Source: Streptomyces sp. CBMA29
Lineage (GTDB): Bacteria > Actinomycetota > Actinomycetes > Streptomycetales > Streptomycetaceae
DNA: 64,000 nt
Assembly: GCF_014596445.1 (NCBI RefSeq)
Contig: NZ_MECL01000178.1
Coordinates: 1 to 64,000, forward strand
Reading direction: 5' to 3'
A program made the translations under genes and the position numbers. Under the pieces are notes generated by a model. That model had not been told where the DNA came from, did not search any database, and saw nothing but the letters and a program-made list of their open reading frames with translations. Positions 45,483-53,135 of this stretch are shown here, one piece after another (position 1 is the first letter of the stretch; each line of letters opens with the position of its first letter).

Positions 45483-45522
45483 AGTGGCTAATGCCACTAT
45501 CCACTAAGTGGCTAAGGCCACT
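45483..45522. promoter_or_regulatory. Two tandem GntR operators
   Basis: AGTGGCTAATGCCACT (45483-45498) and AGTGGCTAAGGCCACT (45507-45522) are perfect 6-bp palindromes with 4-bp spacers, 24 bp apart centre to centre. They share their half-sites with the operator at 44646-44682. They precede the ATPase-DUF6907 pseudogene by about 65 bp, so that gene was probably the regulator's target. Confidence 0.7.
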
Positions 45523-45585
45523 TGTGCGGAACTCGCGCCGAGCGCCGCCTTGGCCGAATCGGCATGCGCAAAAGGAGTACACCCG

Positions 45586-46573
45586 ATGAATGACGTCACA
45601 GCCGATCCCCACGGCTCCGACACGAGCCCGGAGCCGAACGGGACGATGACGCTCTTTCCGATCCCGGAGTCCGTGGGCCGGGCGCGTCGTTGGTTCCGGC
45701 ACTTCGTTGAACCCCACGGACTCGCGTGTTCCGTCGACGACTGCGTTCTGATGATCTCGGAGCTGATCACCAACGCGGTCCTCTACGGCGAGTCAGAAGA
45801 CACATGGCGTGTGAATCGAGTGGTGGCGCGAGACGGCAGACCTTCGCGTCGAGGTGCACAACCCGGGATCGCCCTTCAAGGTGCAGATGCTCAAGCGCCC
45901 GGAGGTTCTGGAGGACTCGGAGCATGGCCGCGGCCTGTGGTTGGTGGACGCCCTGTCGGATTCCTGGCAGGTGCGGCCAAGTCAGTACGGCGGAACGGCC
46001 GTTTCGTTCACCATGGCCGACGCCTGGCCGCCTGAGGGTGCGGCCGTGACCGAGCCGCACTCCTCCGCATCGCCTCACGCCGTGGGCGGCCCTGACGCCT
46101 CTGCCGGGCGACAGCCAGCGCCGTGGGCCGCGCCAGGGACGTGGACCATCGCCACCGACGGCGGCGCTGTGGTGTCCGGATACCTTCCCGAATGGGCCGA
46201 GGACGACCCCACCGAGGTCGGCGTGCCGCCGGATCTGCTCCCGTCGCTGCTGACGCAGATCAACCACCGGAGCCTCTTCGAAGGCCCCATGATGCCGCTG
46301 GCCGCTCCGGACGTATGGGACGGAGTGGAGGAAGACGCGGTTTTCGAAGGGAGCATCGACTGTAATCCGTACGACGAGGACGCCCGCCTCCGCATGCCGG
46401 TGGTCAACCTTCATGTCGCCGTAGGACGTTGGATTCCGGCCCTGGACCCCCAGGGGCTCGCCGAGGTCGCCGCGAAGTTACGGGCGCACGCCGACCTCCT
46501 CGACACGAAGGTACGCCCCGCGCTCGTCGCCGCCCGCGAGGACTGGGCCGCGCAGCACCCCGCCGACGAGTGA
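45586..46573 (+). pseudogene. HATPase-DUF6907 gene with frameshift
   Basis: ATG 45586 follows AAAGGAG. The first frame encodes the ATPase start and N-box (DDCVLMISELITNAVLYG) and runs on to WRV. Just after GTG at about 45811 an extra A (or a two-base loss) shifts the frame: the correct continuation IEWWRETADLRVEVHNPGSP is in the next frame. It then continues through the G2 box EHGRGLWLVDALSDSW and a complete DUF6907 domain (WTIATDGGAVVSGYLPEWAE...VFEGSIDCNPYDEDARLR) to 46573. The intact paralogue lies at 50337-51236. Sequencing error is the alternative. Confidence 0.8.
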
Positions 46574-46655
46574 GAGCGCCTCACCGCCGAGGCCGACCGC
46601 CAGCGCCGTGCGAGCGCGGCACGAGCACACGGGCGTAAACGGGTCAAAACGGCCT

Positions 46656-46690
46656 CAGCCCCAGGTCAAAGTGTTCCTGACCTGGGGCTG
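46656..46690. terminator. Hairpin, ancestral tRNA-Lys terminator
   Basis: CAGCCCCAGGTCA and TGACCTGGGGCTG form a perfect 13-bp stem with a 9-nt loop. It ends five bases before the left att copy. Before the island integrated, this sequence would have lain directly behind the tRNA-Lys 3' end, where a terminator is expected. Confidence 0.75.
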
Positions 46691-46694
46691 AACA

Positions 46695-46737
46695 GTAGGC
46701 CCTGTGGGACTTGAACCCACAACCAATGGATTAAAAG
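46695..46737 (+). repeat. Left attachment-site copy (43 bp)
   Basis: Forty-three bases starting GTAGGCCCTGTGGGACTTGA and ending GGATTAAAAG are identical to 59228-59270. They are the 3' half of tRNA-Lys(TTT), from the anticodon loop to the end. The 5' half is absent here (46738 onward is unrelated), so this is a tRNA fragment produced by integration, not a gene. Confidence 0.92.
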
Positions 46738-46849
46738 ACCTGCTCGGGGCATGCCGGGCGGTGGGGTGCAGTAAGCAGCCATCCGAAACCCGCGGGTCAG
46801 CAGGCACCGGCTTGCCGCCGCGTCCAGCGTCGAGCGTTGGATGCGTGCA

Positions 46850-46874
46850 CGTCCGCTCACGCATCGCTCACGCA
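46850..46874 (+). repeat. Left 25-bp subterminal repeat (candidate integrase arm site)
   Basis: The sequence starts CGTCCGCTCACGCATCGCTC and contains GCTCACGCA twice, separated by TC. An identical 25-bp copy in the same orientation lies at 59114-59138. It lies 113 bp inside the left att copy. The layout of short tandem repeats flanking both cores matches arm-type sites of tyrosine recombinases (inference). Confidence 0.7.
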
Positions 46875-47233
46875 TTCAGCAGCTGCGACCTCGACGTGAC
46901 GGGCGACCCGGAGCAGATCGTGGGTCCGGAAGTAACCTTCAGGTCCCGGCTGGCTCACGGGCTATTGAACCTGGCCCACGGCGGGGGACATCAGAGCCAG
47001 AGCCCAGCACCACGATGGCACGGGGATCGCCTGGCCAGCCTTTCGGCGCCATCGCACACAGCTTCCCAGCCCTCGCAGTGCCTCCCAGCGGCCCGTTAAT
47101 TGGCCGCCCCTTCACCCGTACGGGCGTACCAGGCACCTGCTTCGTCTGCTCGGTAGCGGCGCGTGAGGCTGAGCTGAGATGCTTGGAAGAGGTAGTAGAC
47201 CTGAGCCGAAGGACCGAAGGGAGGCGTGACCTC

Positions 47234-47866
47234 ATGGCTTACTCGACGCGCATGGCTGCAGCCCTGTCCGGTGCGACCATGGGCCAGCTTCGGTCCTGGC
47301 GCCAGGACCGTGGCAACGGGCCGATACTCCGTCCAGAGCTGACCACCAAGCCGGCCCTTTACTCGTTCCGCGACGTGCTGGCACTCCGCGCCTTCGCTCA
47401 CCTTCGCCAAGACGTGTCTCTTCAGAAGATCCGCAAGGCCCTGGCAACGCTGAAGAAATTCGGCGAGGTCGGACACCTTTCGAGCTACTCCCTCGTGGCC
47501 GACGGCGACTCGATCGTCCTCGTAGGAGAAGACCATGCGACGGACCTCGTAAAACATCCCGGCCAACGAGTCATCGCCACCATGGCGGACATTCTGCAAG
47601 AGTTCGCGCCTCGTCCTGGAGTGGTGGTGCCCCACCTGCTGCAGCCCAAGCAGAACGTCAGCGTCGATCCCGAAACGCAGGGCGGACAACCGGTCATCAC
47701 TGGAACCCGGGTTCCCTTTGACGCCGTGGCAGAACTGGTGGAGGACGGAGTCCCGCCCGAAAAGATCGGCGAATACTACCCGGGGGTAACACCAGAAGCG
47801 GCACGCGATGCGATGTCGTTCGCCCTCTACGTTGACAGCTACAGCCCTGGTCAACGCGCTGCCTGA
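47234..47866 (+). CDS. DUF433 antitoxin-like protein with MerR-like N-terminus
   Basis: This 210-aa protein starts at ATG 47234 (GGGAGG nine bases upstream). The N-terminal part, ALSGATMGQLRSWRQDRGNG then ALYSFRDVLALRAFAHLRQD, resembles MerR-type DNA-binding heads. The C-terminal DUF433 domain reads ETQGGQPVITGTRVPFDAVA, LVEDGVPPEKIGEYYPGVT. DUF433 proteins pair with DUF5615/PIN-like toxins, and here the TGA overlaps the toxin's ATG (TGATG). It probably neutralises the toxin and represses the operon. The DNA is less GC-rich than the host. Confidence 0.85.
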   Translation: MAYSTRMAAALSGATMGQLRSWRQDRGNGPILRPELTTKPALYSFRDVLALRAFAHLRQDVSLQKIRKALATLKKFGEVGHLSSYSLVADGDSIVLVGEDHATDLVKHPGQRVIATMADILQEFAPRPGVVVPHLLQPKQNVSVDPETQGGQPVITGTRVPFDAVAELVEDGVPPEKIGEYYPGVTPEAARDAMSFALYVDSYSPGQRAA

Positions 47867-48306
47867 TGCGAATTCTCATCGACGAGAACGTCCCAGTGCA
47901 GATGCTCGAAATGCTCAGGCGACTCCTCCCTGATCACGAGGTTCGTCACGTCAGCGAGATCAAATGGGCGGGCAAGAAAGACCTCGCACTGCTGCCCGAC
48001 GCCGCACGCAAAGGTTTTCACGCGTTCCTCACCAAGGACGGGCGCCAACTGGAGATTCCGTCGGAAGTCGCTGCGATCAAGAAGTCTGGAATGCACCATA
48101 TCCGGTTCAGTCACGGCCACAGGGGAATGGCGGGACTTGGCCTAGCCATGGGAGCCGTGATTGCCGCCATGCCGCTGATAGTTCACGAACTGGAGGATGC
48201 AGAAGCACAGCGGTTAGTGCATATCAAGGGCCTCAATCCGGCAAACAAGCACCGTTTCGACCTGACCGACCCGGCGAAGTCGCCTCCGAATTACTGGCCC
48301 CGATAG
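47866..48306 (+). CDS. DUF5615 PIN-like toxin
   Basis: This 146-aa protein begins MRILIDENVPVQMLEMLRRL with the metal-binding Asp6 and Glu7, then HEVRHVSEIKWAGKKDLALL and FHAFLTKDGRQLEIP with further conserved acidic residues. The PIN-like DUF5615 fold is a predicted RNase. It is coupled to the antitoxin by overlapping stop/start codons. The C-terminal 60 residues are longer than the minimal family. Low GC supports recent transfer. Confidence 0.83.
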   Translation: MRILIDENVPVQMLEMLRRLLPDHEVRHVSEIKWAGKKDLALLPDAARKGFHAFLTKDGRQLEIPSEVAAIKKSGMHHIRFSHGHRGMAGLGLAMGAVIAAMPLIVHELEDAEAQRLVHIKGLNPANKHRFDLTDPAKSPPNYWPR

Positions 48307-48312
48307 ACGCAG

Positions 48313-48831
48313 TCAAGGCCCCACCGCCCCCACACCGTCGCGAAGCAATTCGGGCCGTTGCATGGGCGGGGCCGCCAGTGCTGCTCGAAGTCTCCTGGCT
48401 AGGCGGCTACTCACGTGCTGTGTGGCCTCGGGAAGTGACACGAAGGCGGTGTCGGACAGTTCGCCGTCGTGGGGGCGGAGCTCAGCGATTTGGTCCCGGG
48501 TGAGAACTCCGCCGTTGAAGATGAAGGCGAGCTGGTCATCCCAGGGGCCGTGGGGTGGGACCCAGTCGACGACCAGGAGGCCGTGGAGGGTGATGTCGAG
48601 GCCCAGTTCTTCATTGAGTTCGCGGCGGGCCGCGTCATCGGGGGCTTCGTTGGCCTCGGCCATGCCGCCGGGGAGGTCCCAGCCGGGTTTGTAGGTGGGC
48701 TTCACCAGGAGGACGCGGCCCTGGTCGTCGCGGAGGAGGACGTCGGCGGAGACGCGTTTGCGGGCCTGGGTGGCGTTGCCTTCGGCGAGGTAGGCGTTCC
48801 AGGCTTCGGGGTCGGCGGGGGTGGGCCTCAT
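48313..48831 (-). CDS. Nudix hydrolase
   Basis: This 172-aa protein has a complete Nudix box (GGMAEANEAPDDAARRELNE, continuing ELG) and VSADVLLRDDQGRVLLVKPT before it. ATG 48831 overlaps the TGA of the HTH-TPR gene (ATGA), so the two are translationally coupled. A degraded paralogue lies at 43150-43477. The substrate is unknown. Nudix genes of this type in Streptomyces commonly follow this HTH-TPR regulator type. Confidence 0.88.
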   Translation of the reverse strand: MRPTPADPEAWNAYLAEGNATQARKRVSADVLLRDDQGRVLLVKPTYKPGWDLPGGMAEANEAPDDAARRELNEELGLDITLHGLLVVDWVPPHGPWDDQLAFIFNGGVLTRDQIAELRPHDGELSDTAFVSLPEATQHVSSRLARRLRAALAAPPMQRPELLRDGVGAVGP

Positions 48832-50096
48832 GGGGTGGCGCCTTTGCTGGGCGGGGGAACGATGTCGGCGAGTAAGAGCATTCTCGCCCGACGCGTTTCG
48901 TCAAAACGCTGCAGCAGAGCGCGGACTGGCGGAAGACTGCGGTGGACGGCGAGCACCGTGTGGAGACCGTCGAGTTGGCAGAGCACGCGGATCGAGCCGA
49001 GGTTGGGGTCCGCTGTGAGGACGTCGTGGCTGACCGCCACGGCAGCTTCGACGTCGTCGCACCGTAGATGCAGCTCCGCCAGGGTGATTCGGCTCAAGGC
49101 CAGCGACCGCGCCCGGCTCGACTCCCGCAGGCGGATGGCGTGTTCGGCACGAGTTCGAGCGTCATCGTGACGTCGGAGGTCGCTCAGTACGAGAGCGGAT
49201 TCGAGCGCCAGCGCGGCAGCGTCGAAGGGGCTGAGCCAGGGTCGTTCCGCCTCCGAAGCGCTGTCGAGAACTTCCTCGGCGCGGCCGAGTGCCCGCAGCG
49301 CCGGAGTGGGCTGGCCGGCGGCAGCCAGAGCACGGGCGGACATGGTGTGGAGGCGAGCGATCAGGGTCGGGACGATCGGCCCGGCTTCCGCCAGGTCGAG
49401 ACCGGTCTTCGCCCAGTGCACGGCTGCGGCCGGGTCGCCGGTCTGGAGAGCGAGATGACTGGTGCTCGCCGCGATGCTGGCCGCGAGCGGTGTGTCGCCG
49501 GAGGCATGAGCAAGGGGAAGGGCACGGGTGAAGTGGCGCCCGGCCACTGCGTCCTGGCCCGAGTCGTGGGCCATCCACCCCGCCATTTCGGTAAGTACGG
49601 CGGCCACGGCGAACACCTGCGCCGTACTGTCGGCATCGACCAGCCTCGGACCGATGTTGTCCCGTAAGTGCCGGAGCACAGCGCTGTAGAGACGCCCACC
49701 TCCTGCCTGACGGTCGGCGGTGCGGAAGGCGTCCATGGCTGCCATGTCGTCGCCGTCAGGAAGCGGCTCGCTGACAGCAGCAGGCGATGAAGGGGCAGCA
49801 GGTTCCCAAGGGCGCTTCGCCAGACCGAGCAGGTGACCGGGAATCTGGAAGGCGTCGGCGATCTGCTCGAAGATGGCCAGCTTCTCGACCCGGCTCTTGC
49901 CGTTCATGTAGTCGTAGAGCCGGCCTTGGGTGATGTCGACGGCCGCGGCGATGCGCCGCGTGCTGATGCCACGGTGGTTGAGCAGGCGGAACAGCGTGCC
50001 CATGTCCCGCTCCGCGCAGGCGGCGAGCAGCCGACGATCGGCGAGGAGTCCCGCGACGATCTCGCGCGGTTCGCGCTCCGCAGCGGCCACGAGCAC
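48828..50096 (-). CDS. HTH-TPR transcriptional regulator
   Basis: 422 aa from GTG 50096; GTG 50090 (AGAAGG five bases upstream) is an equally good start. The HTH is at residues about 35-75 (TLFRLLNHRGISTRRIAAAV, DITQGRLYDYMNGKSRVEKL). A Pro/Ala linker follows, then TPR repeats from about 130 (ALPLAHASGDTPLAASIAAS, HWAKTGLDLAEAGPIVPTLI, RTRAEHAIRLRESSRARSLA). Such proteins resemble peptide- or ligand-sensing TPR regulators. It forms a two-gene operon with the Nudix hydrolase and is divergent to the ATPase-DUF6907 gene. Confidence 0.85.
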   Translation of the reverse strand: MLVAAAEREPREIVAGLLADRRLLAACAERDMGTLFRLLNHRGISTRRIAAAVDITQGRLYDYMNGKSRVEKLAIFEQIADAFQIPGHLLGLAKRPWEPAAPSSPAAVSEPLPDGDDMAAMDAFRTADRQAGGGRLYSAVLRHLRDNIGPRLVDADSTAQVFAVAAVLTEMAGWMAHDSGQDAVAGRHFTRALPLAHASGDTPLAASIAASTSHLALQTGDPAAAVHWAKTGLDLAEAGPIVPTLIARLHTMSARALAAAGQPTPALRALGRAEEVLDSASEAERPWLSPFDAAALALESALVLSDLRRHDDARTRAEHAIRLRESSRARSLALSRITLAELHLRCDDVEAAVAVSHDVLTADPNLGSIRVLCQLDGLHTVLAVHRSLPPVRALLQRFDETRRARMLLLADIVPPPSKGATP

Positions 50097-50336
50097 CTTC
50101 TTCCGTACCAGCCTGATCCGAGGCTACGGCCCGCATCCGCCCCCTGACTCCAACTTGGGGTCACGCGCTGGAGTCTCTTGCGTGCAGCACGCAGTCGTCT
50201 ACTGAGGGTGCTCCGCTGCTCCTGGTGACGCAACGGTGCGTTGCCAATCCGTCCGCCGTACTCCTGAAAGGTCAAGCACCATGCCCAGCACCGTACTTCC
50301 GCGTCATCGCGGCCGACTTCACGTGCAGGGCCGCAC

Positions 50337-51236
50337 ATGATGGCCAGCCATCGCGCGAGCCTATTCGGATTCCGTGTCGAAGCCGAGTCCGAGGCGGTGC
50401 CCGAAGCCCGGCGGAAAATCGTCGCGTTGGTGCGGGGCTGGGGCGTGCCGCTGCCGGAAGACACCCTGGGCGACCTGGAGTTGCTGTCCACCGAGCTGAT
50501 CACGAACGCCGTCCGGCACACCGATTCCTCCTGCGCGGTGGCCGTGCGCTGGACCGGCGTACGGGTCCGGGTCGAGGTCACGGACGTAAGTCCTGCCCGC
50601 CCGCACCGACGCCACAGCTCACCGGAGGCGGAGGGCGGACGCGGCCTGCTCCTGGTCGAATCCCTTGCCACCGCCTGGGGAAGCGCCCCCGACCCCGCCG
50701 GGAAAGTCGTCTGGTTCGAACTCGGACCGTCCGACAGGACGCCTCCTCCCTGGAACACCCCGGGTAAGTGGACGATCACCACAGACAGCGGACCGGCCAC
50801 GTCCGGCTACCTCCCCGCCTGGGCCGAGGACGACCCGACCGAGACCAATGTGCCCCAGGACCAGCTGCCGGAACGGCTGGCCGGCATCAACCACCGGAAC
50901 TTCTTCGAAGGCCTGATGATGCCCATCACCGCCCCGGATGTGTGGGCAGCGGTGGAGGAGGACGCGGTCTTCGAAGGCAGCATCGACTGCAATCCCTACG
51001 ACCCGGATCCCGGCCTCCGTGTGCCGGTCGTCAACCTCCAGGTCTGCGTAGGCCGCTGGATCCTCGGCCTGGACCCTCACGGCCTCGCCGAGATCGCCGC
51101 GAAACTCCGTACCCACGCCGACTTCCTCGACGAGAAAGTACGCCCCGCACTCATCGCCGCCCGCGAGGACTGGGCCACCCACCACCCGTCAGCCCAGCAA
51201 CGCTCGCCAACCGCGGGCCCGGGAGACCGCACCTAA
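50337..51236 (+). CDS. HATPase-DUF6907 fusion
   Basis: This 299-aa protein has an RsbW-type ATPase in residues about 10-130 (N-box LLSTELITNAVRHTD, G2 box EGGRGLLLVESLATAWGSAP). A DUF6907 domain follows, starting WTITTDSGPATSGYLPAWAE, then INHRNFFEGLMMPITAPDVW, VFEGSIDCNPYDPDPGLRVP and LDPHGLAEIAAKLRTHADFL. It is the intact version of the frameshifted gene at 45586-46573. ATG 50337 is immediately followed by a second ATG. The role is unknown; an anti-sigma-like switch is plausible. Confidence 0.85.
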   Translation: MMASHRASLFGFRVEAESEAVPEARRKIVALVRGWGVPLPEDTLGDLELLSTELITNAVRHTDSSCAVAVRWTGVRVRVEVTDVSPARPHRRHSSPEAEGGRGLLLVESLATAWGSAPDPAGKVVWFELGPSDRTPPPWNTPGKWTITTDSGPATSGYLPAWAEDDPTETNVPQDQLPERLAGINHRNFFEGLMMPITAPDVWAAVEEDAVFEGSIDCNPYDPDPGLRVPVVNLQVCVGRWILGLDPHGLAEIAAKLRTHADFLDEKVRPALIAAREDWATHHPSAQQRSPTAGPGDRT

Positions 51237-51426
51237 CCGGCGCCCCCGCCGCCCTGGCCCCTCCCCGCTGGCGCGGCTGTGCGAGCGCCCCTAGCGAGCC
51301 CAGGCGCCGGTGGATGTTGCCGGTCGCCCTGAGCCCGGACTGCACGACGTCACGCTCTCAGGGCGCCGTGCGGGTCCCCAGCAACTGGCTGGCGGACCAG
51401 AACTACCAGAATAGGAGGACAGCACC

Positions 51427-51933
51427 ATGACCACAGCCGTCCAGATCGACACCGGTATCGGACTACGCACCCGGGACCCGAAGGAACTCCTCAACGCCGT
51501 CCAGCCCCACATCGCGCACCTGACCGTCAACATCCTCGACAGCGGCATGACCCTCTGGGACCGCGAGATCGCCCTCCTGCTGCGAGACCACACCATGGTC
51601 CGCGACATGGCCGAACGCATCCTCGGCAACGCCGTGATGTACACCCTCGCCTGCATCGAGCACCCCGAGGTGCACCTGGGCGTCGGCAAACTCGTCGACA
51701 TCGGCGTCCACCAGCTCATCCTCGACACGCCCGTCTGGTTCGCCCTGTGCGACGTGTACAACAGCGGCCGGTACAAGCACCACGCCCCGTTCATCGAGCG
51801 CCGCAGCGACGGCCTGTGCCTGCGCACGGCCGACTTCCTCGCCTCGATCGGCTTCGACATCGACACCGAGCTGTGGGCGATTGACGGCACGGACTGCTCG
51901 CCGTGCGACAACAAGGTTCCCGACAGCCACTGA
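51427..51933 (+). CDS. GRDP-like (glycine-rich-domain-like) protein
   Basis: This 168-aa protein starts at ATG 51427 with AGGAGGACAGCACC upstream. MAERILGNAVMYTLACIEHP and LVDIGVHQLILDTPVWFALC then RYKHHAPF match the pattern of actinobacterial GRDP-type proteins, in which a conserved His-rich core recurs. The C-terminus has a Cys pair (GTDCSPCDNKVPDSH). No catalytic function is known. It precedes the methyltransferase by 82 bp, likely in one operon. Confidence 0.6.
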   Translation: MTTAVQIDTGIGLRTRDPKELLNAVQPHIAHLTVNILDSGMTLWDREIALLLRDHTMVRDMAERILGNAVMYTLACIEHPEVHLGVGKLVDIGVHQLILDTPVWFALCDVYNSGRYKHHAPFIERRSDGLCLRTADFLASIGFDIDTELWAIDGTDCSPCDNKVPDSH

Positions 51934-52014
51934 ACCGAACGGTGCCCCGCTCCTCCGGTGCCTGCGGGCATCATGGGGCGGGGCGCCGCCTTCTTCGGCA
52001 AGCAGAGGACATAT

Positions 52015-52668
52015 ATGCCTGCGCAACACGACATCGTCGCAGAGACCGAACTGTGGGACACCTACGCCCGCACCGCCTTCAAAGACGAAGCCGAGCCGGT
52101 CTTCCGCTGGACGCAGTACGCCGGCCACGGCCCCGGCCCTGAGCTCCTGGGCGACCCGGGCAGCGTCCTGGAGATCGGCTGCGGCACCGGACGCGCTCTC
52201 GCCCACCTGGCGCAGAACGACGTGAAGGCCACAGGCGTGGACCTGTCTCCTGTGATGGTCGAGAAGATCACTGAGCGTTGGACGCCGTCAGGAGCGCAGT
52301 TCCACTGCGCCGAAGTGCTGGACTACCTCGGCTCCACCGCCGAGACCTACGACGCGGTGTACTCGATCTTCGGCGCGGCCTGGTTCACGGACCCGTCGAA
52401 GCTCTTCCCGCTCGTCCGCCGCCGACTCAATCCCGGCGGGACCTTCGTCTTCTCCCAGCCACCCGCGATCCCGGGCGCCTACGGCCCACAGGGCATGTAC
52501 AAGGGCGGCTTCGCCGGGAAGGCCATGTTCACCTACCGCTACAGCTACCGCCCGCCCGTATGGGAACGCCTGCTCACCCGCGCAGGCTTCGCCACCGCCG
52601 AGGCCCGCGTCCTGGACGCCCCCGAGCCTGACCACATTGGCACGCTCCTGGTCCGCGCCGAGGCCTGA
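52015..52668 (+). CDS. Class I SAM-dependent methyltransferase
   Basis: 217 aa from ATG 52015 (AGAGGA upstream). Motif I is VLEIGCGTGRALAHLAQN, followed by ATGVDLSPVMVEKI, AEVLDYLGSTAETYDAVYSI and RRRLNPGGTFVFSQPP. It is a small-molecule-type methyltransferase; the N-terminal HDIVAETELWDTYARTAF recurs in relatives seen with the same upstream partner. The substrate is unknown. Confidence 0.83.
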   Translation: MPAQHDIVAETELWDTYARTAFKDEAEPVFRWTQYAGHGPGPELLGDPGSVLEIGCGTGRALAHLAQNDVKATGVDLSPVMVEKITERWTPSGAQFHCAEVLDYLGSTAETYDAVYSIFGAAWFTDPSKLFPLVRRRLNPGGTFVFSQPPAIPGAYGPQGMYKGGFAGKAMFTYRYSYRPPVWERLLTRAGFATAEARVLDAPEPDHIGTLLVRAEA

Positions 52669-52839
52669 CGCGGAGCCCAGCTCGGGTGCCTCGCGCCTGC
52701 GGCCTGCGGCCGACACGCGGACGGGCAGAGGTCGCGTCGTCTCCCCCCGGACCCGGGCGCCCTCGCTCGGGTACTCGTATCCCCGTCCCCCAGACCGGGC
52801 ACGTGCGTAAGACGGGCCGTAGGACCGTCGTACGCGAAA

Positions 52840-52920
52840 ACTTGCTCCGCCCGGGGTAAGGAGTCCTTACCCCACAACTTGCTCTTCCTGGGTAAGCGCT
52901 GCTTACCCCACAACTTGCTC
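52840..52920. repeat. Iteron-like array with two palindromes
   Basis: ACTTGCTC occurs at 52840, 52877 and 52913, at 36-37-bp spacing. Between copies are palindromes: GGGGTAAGGA-G-TCCTTACCCC (52853-52873) and GGGTAAGC-GCT-GCTTACCC (52890-52908), each followed by CACA and the next ACTTGCTC. The array lies in a 467-bp gap without genes between the methyltransferase and the DUF3631 gene. It may be a replication origin, a transfer origin or a regulator-binding array. Confidence 0.75.
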
Positions 52921-53084
52921 GCCGCCTCCCCGCCTCGTTGACCACTCGCCTGGTCCGGCGTCCTTCACTTCCGTGGGCTGCGACGTCGGCCGGGATCATG
53001 CGCACCCATCCCACCCGTTGCGTTCCTGGTCAGCGCAGGTACGGGTGGAATCCTGATGCGGGTCGACCCGTTGCGGGGAAACGA

Positions 53085-53116
53085 CCCGTCCCCGTGCTGA
53101 CCTGCACGGGGACGGG
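53085..53116 (-). terminator. Hairpin after the DUF3631 gene
   Basis: CCCGTCCCCGTG and CACGGGGACGGG form a perfect 12-bp stem with an 8-nt loop, 20 bp past the DUF3631 stop codon on its transcribed strand. Confidence 0.7.
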
Positions 53117-53135
53117 TGGGGCGGGTGGATGCGGG

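Noticed and set aside
46695-46737. Second tRNA-Lys gene
   Set aside because: Only the 3' half is present. The acceptor 5' strand and D arm are missing.
46655-46864. Short minus-strand frames over the left att copy
   Set aside because: The sequence is a tRNA-Lys fragment plus a terminator hairpin; the frames are incidental.
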